A stretch of 24,834 nt of DNA from JBBSHJ01 sp038253135. Lineage in GTDB: Bacteria; Actinomycetota; Actinomycetes; Mycobacteriales; QHCD01. This document shows, piece by piece, positions 1 through 7,210 of the stretch. The stretch spans positions 1 to 24,834 of the forward strand of contig JBBSHJ010000047.1 in NCBI GenBank assembly GCA_038253135.1, given 5' to 3'. Position 1 is the stretch's first letter, and every line of letters starts with the position of its first letter. Position numbers and translations under genes: made by a program. Below the pieces are notes generated by a model. That model did not search any database, was not told the origin of the DNA, and saw only the letters and a program-made list of their open reading frames with translations.

Positions 1-189
1 GTCGGCCGGGACGGGCAGGTCGAGAGCGTGGCAGATCGGCTCCCACCCGTCGGTGGCGTGCCATTCCAGCAGCCGGTCGGCGCCGACGGTGCGTCGTACC
101 TCGTCGACGTGCCGTTCGTAGGCAGCCGTCAACACGGTGGGTTGCGCGATGAACCCGCCGCCGTCCACGGCCCGCAGGCACCGCCTCAT
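1..189 (-). pseudogene. Sulfotransferase family protein, C-terminal part only (runs off left edge)
   Basis: Reading minus from an ATG at 189 gives 63 codons open to the window edge. The residues YERHVDEVRRTVGADRLLEW, then DGWEPICHALDLPVP, match the C-terminal signature of bacterial P-loop sulfotransferases (Y..H...VR..V..DRLL......GWEPLC..L..PVP). These proteins are normally about 200-250 residues, with the PAPS-binding P-loop near the N-terminus. Here the preceding DNA is the 3' end of a Nudix gene in another frame, so the N-terminal 140-150 residues are absent. The frame stays open a little upstream of the ATG but shows no sulfotransferase-like sequence, and there is no convincing ribosome binding site. 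I read this as a 5'-truncated remnant. A short expressed protein cannot be excluded. Confidence 0.55.
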
Positions 190-217
190 GAAGGGGACGC
201 GTCCTGTTGCCGCGGCG

Positions 218-616
218 TCAATCCCGGGCCCGCAGCACGAGACCGACCTGCAGGTCGTCGGCGAGTACGGCGATGGGACGCCACGCGACGCCGACCAGCA
301 TCGGGTCGGGCGAATCGTCCTCCGGGTCGCACCCGAGCACGGGTTCCTGGTGAGGCGCGACGATCTCCACGCACGTCTCGGCGACCTCGAGCCCGTCCAC
401 CGATCGGTAATCGCGCCGATACAGCTCCCGGCCGGCGCGCCCGGACAGGCCGGTCTCCTCGCGAAGCTCGCGCGCGGCGGCATCACGTGGAGCCTCGCCG
501 GGCTCGATCGCGCCGCCGGGCAGCGTCCAGTAGTCCCGGCCGTCGTGCCGGTGCCGCACCATCAGTACGGCGTCGCCGCGGCGCACGAAGGCGCAGGCAC
601 GGTCCCGCCGGGTCAT
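218..616 (-). CDS. Nudix hydrolase
   Basis: This is a 132-residue single-domain Nudix protein. The full Nudix box G-x5-E-x7-RE-U-x-EE-x-GU is visible at residues 35-57: G35, E41, R49 E50 L51, E53 E54, G56 L57. These glutamates bind the Mg2+ that supports hydrolysis of nucleoside-diphosphate-linked substrates. The start AFVRRGDAVLMVRH is the usual first strand, and LPGG precedes the box. The substrate cannot be told from sequence; small Nudix proteins like this are often ADP-ribose or (d)NTP hydrolases. The ATG at 616 overlaps the TGA of the upstream small ORF (ATGA), which suggests translational coupling. Downstream lies a broken sulfotransferase, so the Nudix gene sits at the edge of a rearrangement. 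Confidence 0.9.
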   Translation of the reverse strand: MTRRDRACAFVRRGDAVLMVRHRHDGRDYWTLPGGAIEPGEAPRDAAARELREETGLSGRAGRELYRRDYRSVDGLEVAETCVEIVAPHQEPVLGCDPEDDSPDPMLVGVAWRPIAVLADDLQVGLVLRARD

Positions 617-777
617 CCCGGCTCCGTGACGGGCCTGAGGCCGTCGAGCGCGAGGTGCGCGACGTCCGCGTCCACCATCTCCTGGCCGCGCTCCAGGGCC
701 GACACGAGCCGGGCGGCGCGGATAACCGACGCGGCACCGTCGATGCTGTCACAAGCGGCAGCGAGCACGACCGGCAC
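613..777 (-). CDS. Small hypothetical protein upstream of and overlapping the Nudix gene
   Basis: A GTG-initiated frame of 54 codons ends in TGA at 613-615, inside the Nudix start codon. The peptide runs from VPVVLAAACDSIDGAASVIR to VAHLALDGLRPVTEPG and looks helical. I do not recognise a family. Support comes from strongly G/C-biased third positions throughout the frame, from the ATGA overlap, and from its position just inside the divergent promoter region of the MarR gene. The frame is open further upstream but has no ATG/GTG between 777 and the MarR operator, so a longer protein is unlikely unless an unusual start is used. It may itself be a remnant of a larger gene. Confidence 0.35.
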   Translation of the reverse strand: MPVVLAAACDSIDGAASVIRAARLVSALERGQEMVDADVAHLALDGLRPVTEPG

Positions 778-834
778 AGTAGCAGCACCCCAGGCGCTCG
801 GATGCCGCTCGCAGGCGGTGGCGACGCAGGTATA

Positions 835-850
835 TGCTTGCGGGCAAGCA
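835..850. promoter_or_regulatory. MarR-type operator overlapping a -10 element
   Basis: TGCTTGC-GG-GCAAGCA is a perfect 7-bp inverted repeat with a 2-bp centre, 24 nt before the MarR start codon. TTGC..GCAA half-sites of this kind are typical MarR-family operators. TATGCT at 833-838 has the TAnnnT form of an actinobacterial -10 box and overlaps the left arm, so bound repressor would block the promoter. No good -35 was seen. The site lies in the divergent gap and could also control the minus-strand Nudix unit. Confidence 0.6.
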
Positions 851-873
851 ACTAATTCGGCCGGTGAGGTCCG

Positions 874-1326
874 ATGCCAGAAATCGATCCCGACGAGGTC
901 GCGCGACTTCGCGTCTCGATCGCCAAGATTGCCCGCCAGATGCAGCGACAGGCCGCTGACGACGGCCTGACGCGGACGCAGCTGTCGGTCTTGGGCACGA
1001 TCGCCCGGGAGGGCCCGCTCGGACTCGGCCGCCTCGCGGAGATCGAGGGACTCAACCCGACCCTGGTCTCCCGGGTCGTCGCCAAGCTCGACGAGGCGGG
1101 CATCATCCGGCGCCGACCGGCGGCGGGCGACCGGCGCGCCGCCGTGGTCGAGGTGACGCCGGCCGGTGCGCGGCTGCACGTGCGGTTGCGGCGCGCGCGC
1201 ACCGCGATGCTGGCCGAGCGGCTGGACCGGATCGGCGACGCCGACGCCTGCCTGGTCCTGCGCGCGCTGCCCGCCTTGGAACGGTTGGCCGACGGCATGT
1301 CGAGCGCTTCGGCGATGAGCCGGTGA
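874..1326 (+). CDS. MarR family transcriptional regulator
   Basis: A 150-residue winged-helix protein of normal MarR length. Residues about 35-95 give the HTH and wing: LTRTQLSVLGTIAREGPLGL, then LAEIEGLNPTLVSRVVAKLD, then GIIRR with the basic wing RRPAAGDRRAAVVEVTPAG. Helical ends on both sides form the dimer interface. The ATG at 874 follows GAGGT at 865-869. A palindrome upstream overlaps the promoter, so it probably represses itself. Its stop overlaps the GTG of an MFS exporter gene, the classic arrangement in which a MarR repressor controls an efflux pump and is released by the pump's substrate or a related ligand. The ligand is unknown. Confidence 0.92.
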   Translation: MPEIDPDEVARLRVSIAKIARQMQRQAADDGLTRTQLSVLGTIAREGPLGLGRLAEIEGLNPTLVSRVVAKLDEAGIIRRRPAAGDRRAAVVEVTPAGARLHVRLRRARTAMLAERLDRIGDADACLVLRALPALERLADGMSSASAMSR

Positions 1327-2609
1327 CCGCGACGACCGATGCACGGCGGCAGGCCCGTCAGAATCGCGGCGGGATGCGCAAGCAGACCTTCTCGTCGCTG
1401 GCCAATTCCAACTACCGCAAGTATTTCCGCGGCCAGGCCGTCTCTCTCGTCGGCACCTGGATGCAGATGGTCGCGCAGTCCTGGCTGGTGCTCTCGCTGA
1501 CGAATTCCGGTGCGGCGCTGGGACTGTCGGTCGCGCTGCAGACGCTGCCGGTGCTGATCCTCGGCCCGTACGGCGGCGTGGTCGCCGACCGCGTCGACAA
1601 GCGCCGGCTGATGATCATGCTGCAGTCGATGATGGGCATGCTCGCTCTGGTCCTCGGCCTGCTCACGGTCACCGGAGTCGTGAATCTCGGCGAGGTCTAT
1701 GTGCTCGCCTTCCTGCTCGGCCTGAACAACTGCTTCGAGAATCCGGCCCGGCAGTCGTTCATCCTCGAAATGGTCGGGCCCGAGCACCTGCGCAATGCCG
1801 TCAGCCTGAATTCCGTCCTCGTCAACGTGGCTCGCGCCGTCGGGCCCGCCATCGCTGGGTTGATTATCGCCGCGGGGGGCACCGGCGTCTGCTTCCTCCT
1901 CAACGCCGCGAGTTTCGGCGCCGTGGTCTGGTCCCTGAGCATTCTCGACACCAGCCGGCTCAGTCCCTCGCCGCCGTCGCCCCGGGCGCGCGGGCAGTTG
2001 CGCGAAGGGCTCGCCTACGTACGCCGGACGCCCGAGATCGCGATGCCGCTGGTGATGATGGCTCTGGTGGGCTGCCTGGCCTACGAATTCCAGGTCGTGT
2101 TACCGATCCTCGCCAAGGAGACCTTCCACGGAAATTCGACGACATTCGGCTTCATGACGGCCGCCATGGGCATCGGTGCCGTGATCGGTGGCCTCTTCGT
2201 GGCCGCCCGCGGCAATACCGGCGTACCGGCACTGGTGCGTTCGGTGCTCATCTTCGGTGTGGTGTTCCTCGCGGCCGGGCTTGCTCCCTACCTCTGGTTG
2301 GAATTGCTGCTGCTCGCCGCTGTCGGGGCGGCCGGCATCGGATTCCTCTCCAAGGGCAACAGCACATTGCAGCTCGCCGCCGCGCCGGGCATGCGGGGCC
2401 GGGTGATGGCGCTGTGGGCGGTCGCCTTCATGGGATCGACGCCGATCGGCGGGCCGATCGCCGGGTGGGTGTCGGACGCCGTGGGGGGCCGGGGCGGTCT
2501 CATCCTCGGCGCGGCGGCCTGCTTTGCCGCCGGCATACTCGGGTTCCTGTCGATGCGCCGGCACCAGGCCGCGCCCGGCGTCGCCGGAGGTGCTCCGGCC
2601 CAGAGCTGA
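1323..2609 (+). CDS. MFS transporter (EntS/MFS_3-like drug or metabolite exporter)
   Basis: 428 residues with about 12 hydrophobic segments, the normal size for the major facilitator superfamily. The start FSSLANSNYRKYFRGQAVSL followed by VGTWMQMVAQSWLVLSLTNS is typical of the MFS_3 (enterobactin exporter EntS-like) group. The loop GGVVADRVDKRRLM after TM2 is the MFS G-x3-D-R-x-G/D-R motif. Later segments include MRGRVMALWAVAFMGSTPIG, also characteristic of the group. The start is GTG at 1323, overlapping the MarR stop (GTGA), so the two genes form one operon. Predicted role: proton-driven export of a small molecule across the cytoplasmic membrane, under MarR control. The substrate cannot be inferred. 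Confidence 0.9.
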   Translation: MTATTDARRQARQNRGGMRKQTFSSLANSNYRKYFRGQAVSLVGTWMQMVAQSWLVLSLTNSGAALGLSVALQTLPVLILGPYGGVVADRVDKRRLMIMLQSMMGMLALVLGLLTVTGVVNLGEVYVLAFLLGLNNCFENPARQSFILEMVGPEHLRNAVSLNSVLVNVARAVGPAIAGLIIAAGGTGVCFLLNAASFGAVVWSLSILDTSRLSPSPPSPRARGQLREGLAYVRRTPEIAMPLVMMALVGCLAYEFQVVLPILAKETFHGNSTTFGFMTAAMGIGAVIGGLFVAARGNTGVPALVRSVLIFGVVFLAAGLAPYLWLELLLLAAVGAAGIGFLSKGNSTLQLAAAPGMRGRVMALWAVAFMGSTPIGGPIAGWVSDAVGGRGGLILGAAACFAAGILGFLSMRRHQAAPGVAGGAPAQS

Positions 2610-2730
2610 CGGAGCACGCGATGGGCAAGATTGGGGCCCGGACGGCATGGCGGCTGGCACGGTCCCGGTGACTCACGCCAAGACGCCGCCTGCGTCGAGG
2701 CCTGTTCGGCGGCGGACCGTCGGCAGGGGT

Positions 2731-2736
2731 TACCGT
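2731..2736 (+). promoter_or_regulatory. Leaderless-type -10 element (TACCGT)
   Basis: TACCGT fits TAnnnT and ends 6 nt before the ATG at 2743. That would place the transcription start at or next to the A of the start codon, the pattern known for leaderless actinobacterial mRNAs. No ribosome binding site precedes this ATG, which supports the reading. No clear -35 box was seen. Confidence 0.45.
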
Positions 2737-2742
2737 TGAACC

Positions 2743-3183
2743 ATGGCACTGCAGGGCGAATACGAGCCGGGCACGTCTGCGCATTCCCGCGACCAGGTGG
2801 AGCTTTACGAGGAATCCGGTGGCACGGACGGAACGACGATGCGCGGGATGCCCGTCATCATCCTGACCAGCAAGGGCGCGCGGTCCGGGAAGATCCGCAA
2901 GACGCCGCTGATGCGGGTCGAGCACGAGGGCAGCTACGCCGTCGTCGCCTCGTTGGGCGGCGCGCCCAAGCACCCGCTCTGGTACTACAACCTCGTCGCC
3001 GACCCGCACGTCGAGCTGCAGGACGGGCCGCAGAAGTGGGACATGCTCGCCCATGAGGTCACCGGCGCGGAGAAATCGGTGTGGTGGGAGCGGGCCGTCG
3101 CGGCCTACCCCGACTATGCCGATTACCAGGAGAAGACGGACCGGCAGATCCCGGTATTCGTGCTCGACCGGCCCACCTCGTGA
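2743..3183 (+). CDS. Nitroreductase/deazaflavin-dependent oxidoreductase, Ddn family (PF04075)
   Basis: 146 residues, matching the size of the Ddn (deazaflavin-dependent nitroreductase) family of actinobacteria. Family landmarks are visible in order: VIILTSKGARSGKIRKTPLM (residues ~44-63), the stretch that grips the F420 phosphate, YAVVASLGGAPKHPLWYYNL (~66-85), the acidic/aromatic segment ADPHVELQDG, and a C-terminal ERAVAAYPDYADYQEKTDRQ followed by IPVFVLD. Members use reduced cofactor F420 to reduce quinones or nitro compounds, usually at the membrane. The gene probably starts its own leaderless transcript. Its stop overlaps the GTG of the next, frameshifted F420/PPOX gene, so the two were once co-expressed flavin/F420 enzymes. 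Confidence 0.9.
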   Translation: MALQGEYEPGTSAHSRDQVELYEESGGTDGTTMRGMPVIILTSKGARSGKIRKTPLMRVEHEGSYAVVASLGGAPKHPLWYYNLVADPHVELQDGPQKWDMLAHEVTGAEKSVWWERAVAAYPDYADYQEKTDRQIPVFVLDRPTS

Positions 3184-3610
3184 CGGCGGCCACGATCGAC
3201 GACCAGGCCCGCGCCTTCTTGTCCGAGGGCACCCGCACCGGAAAGCTCACCTACCTCGCCGCCGATGGCCGGCCGTTGGTCGCGCCGATCTGGTTCGTCG
3301 TCGAGGGCAATGAGCTCGTCCTCAACACCGGAAAGGCGACGGCCAAAGGCCGCGCGCTGCAGCGTGATCCGCGGGTGTGAGTCTCTGTGTCGACCTGGAG
3401 CAGATGACCTACGCCTTCGTGCAGGTCCAGGCCGTTGCCACCATCTCCGAGGATCCCGCGGAGCTGCTGCGCACCGCGACGGCGGTTGCCACCCGATACA
3501 TCGGACCGGACAAGGCCGAGCGATTCGGTCGCCGCAACGCCGTTCCGGGCGAGCTCGTCGTACGCCTGCAGCCAACCAAGATCGTCGCCGTCTACGATAT
3601 GACGGCCTGA
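3180..3610 (+). pseudogene. PPOX-class F420-dependent enzyme, split by a 2-nt frameshift
   Basis: The first half, from GTG 3180 (overlapping the Ddn stop) to TGA 3380, reads ARAFLSEGTRTGKLTYLAAD and then PIWFVVEGNELVLNTGKATA, ending GRALQRDPRV. The second half, 3377-3610, continues one family without a gap: SLCVDLEQMTYAFVQVQAVA, then RYIGPDKAERFGRRNAVPGE ending VYDMTA. Together they make about 140 residues, the usual length of the Rv1155-like split beta-barrel family that binds F420 or FMN. The break is in GTGTGAGT at the RDPRV/SLCVD junction, where one TG too many puts the first frame into TGA. The second half could be reinitiated at GTG 3377 (GTGA overlap), but neither half should fold alone. 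A sequencing error is possible; otherwise this is a recent pseudogene. Confidence 0.75.
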
Positions 3611-3641
3611 GACATGACTGCCTGAGACATGACGGCCTGAC
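3597..3641 (+). repeat. 15-nt direct repeat x3 at the end of the PPOX gene
   Basis: Three adjacent 15-nt units (3597-3611, 3612-3626, 3627-3641) of the form ACATGACGGCCTGAG, with one or two base changes each. The first unit holds the last codons and stop of the PPOX gene. Each later copy again contains ATG-ACN-GCC-TGA, so the Met-Thr-Ala-stop end has been duplicated twice downstream. This is probably replication slippage. Confidence 0.85.
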
Positions 3642-3714
3642 CCCGCGCTCCGTGGCCGTGCTGCGGTTGGGACTGCGCGCACCGCTCGATGTTTTCACCC
3701 CGAAGGAAGCGTTC

Positions 3715-5145
3715 ATGGCCTCCGAGCACCATTTCCCGCGCTTTCACGTTCGGCCACCGAGTGGTTACGTCAACGATCCGAACGGGCCGATCCGGATCGG
3801 CGAGCGCTGGCATCTCTATTTCCAGTACGTCGCGGACACCGAGCGGCGCGGTGGTGTCGTGTGGGGCCACGCCAGCAGCCCGGACCTCGCCCGGTGGACC
3901 ATGCACCGGCCGGCGCTCAGCCCGGATCCCGACGGCGCCGATCGCGACGGCTGCTGGTCGGGCACCACGGTGCTCGACGGCGACGAGGTGGTCGCGCTCT
4001 ACTCCGGGTTCCGGCACGAGCATCCCTACCAGTCCGTGCTGGCCGCCCGGTCGGTCGACGGCGGTCACTCGTTCGGCCCGCCGCAGCAGGTGGCCGACGA
4101 CCCGGCGCCGCAGGACGGGGTGGACCAGTTCCGCGATCCGTTCGTGTGGAAGGACGGCGACGGCTGGCTCATGGTGGCCGGTGCCGGAAACCGTTCCGGC
4201 CGGCCGGCTGCCCGGCTCTACTCGTCCCCCGACCTGCAGACCTGGACCTTCGAGGGTCACTACGCGGAGCTAATCCGCGCCGATGTATCGGCCGAGGACG
4301 TCGGCGACATGTGGGAGTGCCCGCAGGTCGTGTCCTTCGGTGACCGCGATGCGCTGCTCGTCAGCACGATGGACCTGCACGGCGGCGGCATCGGCAAGGT
4401 GCTCGCCCTCACGGGCCGGCGCGACGGGCTGCGGCAGCGTGATCCGCGGGTCAGCCGGGCCGATTTCGGGCCCAATTTCTACGCGGCGTCGGCTCTGCGC
4501 GACGGCACGCGGCCGATCGTGTGGGGCTGGGTCACCGAGGGACGGAGCGGGGAGTCAGCGGTCGCGGCGAACTGGTCCGGCCTGCTCTCTCTGCCCCGCG
4601 CCGTCTCGCTCGCCGAGGACGGCCGCCTGGCCAGTGCGCCGCTCGACGCGCTGCAGGATCTGCGCGTCGAGCCGATCGCGGCCACGGCCGGGGCCGGCAC
4701 CACGATGGTCGACGACCTCCCGGCCCAGTTCGAGGCCGATCTCGATCTGCACGGCAGTTCCGGCGAGACGCGCCTGTCGCTGCGATGCGGCGAGGAGCAT
4801 CTCGACATCGTCCTCGACTGGACCGCGGGGACGATCACGATCGATCGCGACCACGCCAGCCTCGACCCCAGCGCGGAGGAGGGCGGCTACCCGTTCGAGG
4901 AGCCGGCGCTGCGCGAGCGCGGATCGGTCTCGTTGCGCTGGTATGTCGACGGCTCGGTGAGCGAGTTGTTCACCGGATCGGGTCGGTGCGCGACGGCGCG
5001 GTTCTACCCGACGACCCCGCCGCCGTGGCGGCTGCAGATCACCGGGAGCACCGGCTCGGACACGATCCGGGTGTGGCGCCTTGCCGATCGGCACGAGTCG
5101 GACCGGCACAGTGATGAGTCGCGCGGCGGAGTGCGGACAGGCTAG
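3715..5145 (+). CDS. Glycoside hydrolase family 32 (levanase/invertase/sucrose-6-phosphate hydrolase type)
   Basis: 476 residues, with a GH32 five-bladed propeller and a C-terminal beta-sandwich (from about residue 320). All three catalytic motifs are present: YVNDPNG (nucleophile D21), QFRDPF (transition-state D141) and MWECPQV (acid/base E201). W-G-H-A and W-S-G-T, which line the active site, are also visible. The enzyme cleaves beta-fructofuranosyl bonds in sucrose, levan or inulin. There is no signal peptide, so it should act in the cytoplasm on imported sugar. The ATG at 3715 was chosen because GAAGGA precedes it and HFPRFHVRPPSGYVNDPNG is the normal GH32 start; the frame is open much further upstream but that part resembles nothing. 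No transporter or fructokinase lies beside it. Confidence 0.93.
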   Translation: MASEHHFPRFHVRPPSGYVNDPNGPIRIGERWHLYFQYVADTERRGGVVWGHASSPDLARWTMHRPALSPDPDGADRDGCWSGTTVLDGDEVVALYSGFRHEHPYQSVLAARSVDGGHSFGPPQQVADDPAPQDGVDQFRDPFVWKDGDGWLMVAGAGNRSGRPAARLYSSPDLQTWTFEGHYAELIRADVSAEDVGDMWECPQVVSFGDRDALLVSTMDLHGGGIGKVLALTGRRDGLRQRDPRVSRADFGPNFYAASALRDGTRPIVWGWVTEGRSGESAVAANWSGLLSLPRAVSLAEDGRLASAPLDALQDLRVEPIAATAGAGTTMVDDLPAQFEADLDLHGSSGETRLSLRCGEEHLDIVLDWTAGTITIDRDHASLDPSAEEGGYPFEEPALRERGSVSLRWYVDGSVSELFTGSGRCATARFYPTTPPPWRLQITGSTGSDTIRVWRLADRHESDRHSDESRGGVRTG

Positions 5146-5392
5146 TGATCGAGCCGGCGCCGAGGATGGGCGGATCGGGCACCGGCGATGGCGGGAAGGG
5201 GATGCTGCAACTCATCGTCAGGCCACTGTGACGGTGGAATCGCCGAAGTGGGCGACGATGTGTAGTTGCTCACCGCCGGCGTGGACCCGGCATGGCTCGA
5301 GCCGCCGGCCAACGTGATCCGCGTCAGCTACCTGCCGAGGTAGACCCGCATGCTGGCGACCGGCCCGGCGCTCGCCTCGGTGACCCGGCCGG
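5146..5392. other. Intergenic region between convergent genes, no recognised gene
   Basis: Between the GH32 stop and the stop of the minus-strand epimerase there is no ORF I can assign. A minus frame ending in TGA at 5218-5220 reads GGEQLHIVAHFGDSTVTVA with coding-like bias and is open back toward about 5360, but it has no start signal and no family I can name. It may be the tail of a decayed gene. No terminator-like hairpin with a T-tract was found. Confidence 0.3.
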
Positions 5393-6220
5393 TCAGCTCA
5401 GCAACCGCGCGATGTCAGCAGCGAAGCGGATCTCGGAATCATCCTGGGGCGCATACCCGACGACCTCACGCGCATTGGTGATGCTCCACAGCGTGCGGGC
5501 ATTTCCAGAGATGCCATAGAAGATGTGGAACGGCACGCCATAGCGGTCTCGGATGTCGTCGGTGTCGAGGCTCCGGCAGAAAAGCTGCTGCAGGTCGCGC
5601 TCGCTGACGTACCCGGCCAGCTCGCGGACGTAGCGATGCCGCGGGGCTGTCGCGAAGTCCTCGCCGTTGATCTCTCGGGGCACGACGATCCGGATCTGCA
5701 CGACTTCCAGCTGGTGGCCGAGGCTGCCGCAGGCATAGAGGAAGCCGAGGGACTCGTACGCCGCCTTCGCCCAGCCGTAGAAGGAATCCGGTCGGGGATA
5801 GTCCTCCGGGTCCACCCGGTCGATGCGGCGGTCATAATACGGCTGCTCGTACCATTTCGCGGCCTGGTTGGTGCTCGCGGCGACCACACGGCTTACTCCG
5901 TGGTCGAGCGCGAGCTGGTAGACGCGCTGCATCATGTCGACGTTGCGCCGCTCGCCGTCGTACCGCTGCTGCGCGCCGTCGCCGGCAGGCCGGGCGTAGC
6001 CGGCGTGCACGACGGCGTCGACGCCGTCGAAATAGGGCGCGAGGGCCGCGTCGTCGCCGTCCAGCAGGTCGACGACCTCGACGCCGTCGACCGCGGCGCC
6101 GGAGCGGTCGGTCGCGATCACATCGATCATCCGCAGGTCGTAGTGCTCGCGCAGCGCCGGACGCAGTTGGCCGGCGATGTATCCCGACGCACCGGTCAAG
6201 AGGACATGCTTTTTCGCCAC
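5393..6220 (-). CDS. NAD-dependent epimerase/dehydratase, uronate-dehydrogenase-like
   Basis: 275 residues, an extended short-chain dehydrogenase. The Rossmann motif HVLLTGASGYIAGQL (GxxGxxG, residues ~5-19) starts the protein. D-L-L-D-G-D and VVHAGY follow for adenine and nicotinamide binding, then the catalytic YGWAKAAYE (Y-x3-K, ~145-153) after VVAAST. Length and layout match NAD+-dependent uronate dehydrogenases, which oxidise a hexuronate to an aldarolactone, but the Y-x3-K family is broad. The GTG start at 6220 follows GGAGG on the minus strand; upstream in-frame codons extend into the neighbouring divergent gene and are not real. It is divergent from PhyH-rhaM, so a sugar or sugar-acid substrate is likely. 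The palindrome TCTGATCAGA (6232-6241) lies 12 nt upstream of its start. Confidence 0.85.
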   Translation of the reverse strand: MAKKHVLLTGASGYIAGQLRPALREHYDLRMIDVIATDRSGAAVDGVEVVDLLDGDDAALAPYFDGVDAVVHAGYARPAGDGAQQRYDGERRNVDMMQRVYQLALDHGVSRVVAASTNQAAKWYEQPYYDRRIDRVDPEDYPRPDSFYGWAKAAYESLGFLYACGSLGHQLEVVQIRIVVPREINGEDFATAPRHRYVRELAGYVSERDLQQLFCRSLDTDDIRDRYGVPFHIFYGISGNARTLWSITNAREVVGYAPQDDSEIRFAADIARLLS

Positions 6221-6421
6221 CGTGGCCTCCGTCTGATCAGAATGGTCTGTGGAGCACAGTCGCGGCCCACAAAGGCTCGGGCGGTCACAGACTAGCGCCT
6301 GCCGGTGCAACCCGATCGGCCGGACGAGTGGCCTCCGTATCCCCGCCGCGGCCGGTGCCCGGTGCCCGAGCGGGCCGGGTCGCGCTCGCCGCGCGTTGAT
6401 AGCACGGATCTCGCGTGAGCT

Positions 6422-6441
6422 GAACCTACGGCGGTAGGTTC
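6422..6441. promoter_or_regulatory. Perfect inverted repeat, probable TetR-type operator
   Basis: GAACCTAC-GGCG-GTAGGTTC has two perfect 8-bp arms around 4 bp and ends 7 nt before the PhyH ATG. AACCTAC..GTAGGTT arms are typical of actinobacterial TetR-family operators. TTGATA at 6396-6401 could be a -35 box with the repeat covering the -10/start area. No TetR gene lies in the window. As RNA it could also form a hairpin that hides the ribosome binding site. Confidence 0.5.
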
Positions 6442-6448
6442 GGTGGTT

Positions 6449-7210
6449 ATGGGCCAGACCTTCGAGATCGTGACCGATGCGATGCGCGAGCAATACCAGC
6501 GCGAGGGGTATTTCATTCTCGAGCGGGCGCTGAGTGAGGACCAGCTCGCGTTGGTGCGCGGGGGAGCGGCGTACGCCGTCGAGCGGCTCGACGCGCGCAT
6601 GGACGCCGAGGGCACGGACCGGATCGACATCAACGCGCGGGGCAAGCGGTATTTCAGTGCGATGGTGTATCAGGAGCGGCCGGAGCTGCGCCAGTTCCTG
6701 TTCAGCGACCTGATGGCGGAGATCTGCCGGGCGACGCTGGGCCCGACGGCGTACCTCTTCTGGGAGCAGTACGTCATCAAGGCCGGCGACCCGGACACGG
6801 CGTTCGCCTGGCACCAGGACTCCGGTTACGTGCACGAGCATCACGCGCCCTACCTCACCTGTTGGATCGCCCTGGACGACGTGACCGAGGAGAACGGCTC
6901 GGTATACCTGCTTCCCTATTCGCGGTCGGGCATCCGGTCCTACGTGAAGCACATTCCGGACCCGCTCGTGAAGGACCGGGTGTGCTATTTCGGGTCCGAC
7001 GAGGGCGTTCCGGTGATCGTCCCGGCCGGCTCGATCGCCGTCTTCTCCAGCGTCGTCATCCACCGCAGCGGACCCAATCGGACCGATCGGATGCGCCGCG
7101 TCTACCTGGCCCAGTACTCCGGCGAGGTGATCATGGACCGCGCCGGGGACAAGCCGTGGGGCTCGTTTGAGCCCTTCCTCGCCGACGACCGGGTCGTCGG
7201 GAGCCGCTGA
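6449..7210 (+). CDS. Phytanoyl-CoA dioxygenase (PhyH) family Fe(II)/2-oxoglutarate oxygenase
   Basis: 254 residues, a normal length for bacterial PhyH proteins. The iron triad is complete: WHQDSGY gives H122 and D124, and VVIHRSGPN gives the distal H205. The arginine of MRRVYLAQYS (~216-217) would bind the 2-oxoglutarate carboxylate. Front matter such as YFILERALSEDQLALVRGGA is the typical N-terminal helix. These enzymes hydroxylate or oxidatively demethylate small molecules, using O2 and 2-oxoglutarate. The stop overlaps the rhaM start (TGATG), so the substrate is probably a deoxy- or methyl-sugar or a derivative (inference). ATG 6449 was chosen; GTG 6443 two codons earlier is an alternative. 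A perfect inverted repeat sits immediately upstream. Confidence 0.9.
   Translation: MGQTFEIVTDAMREQYQREGYFILERALSEDQLALVRGGAAYAVERLDARMDAEGTDRIDINARGKRYFSAMVYQERPELRQFLFSDLMAEICRATLGPTAYLFWEQYVIKAGDPDTAFAWHQDSGYVHEHHAPYLTCWIALDDVTEENGSVYLLPYSRSGIRSYVKHIPDPLVKDRVCYFGSDEGVPVIVPAGSIAVFSSVVIHRSGPNRTDRMRRVYLAQYSGEVIMDRAGDKPWGSFEPFLADDRVVGSR

Noticed and set aside
3265..3714. N-terminal extension of the GH32 frame over the PPOX gene
   Set aside because: The extension is Arg/Ser-rich with no similarity, and the ATG at 3715 has a good ribosome binding site and the normal GH32 start.
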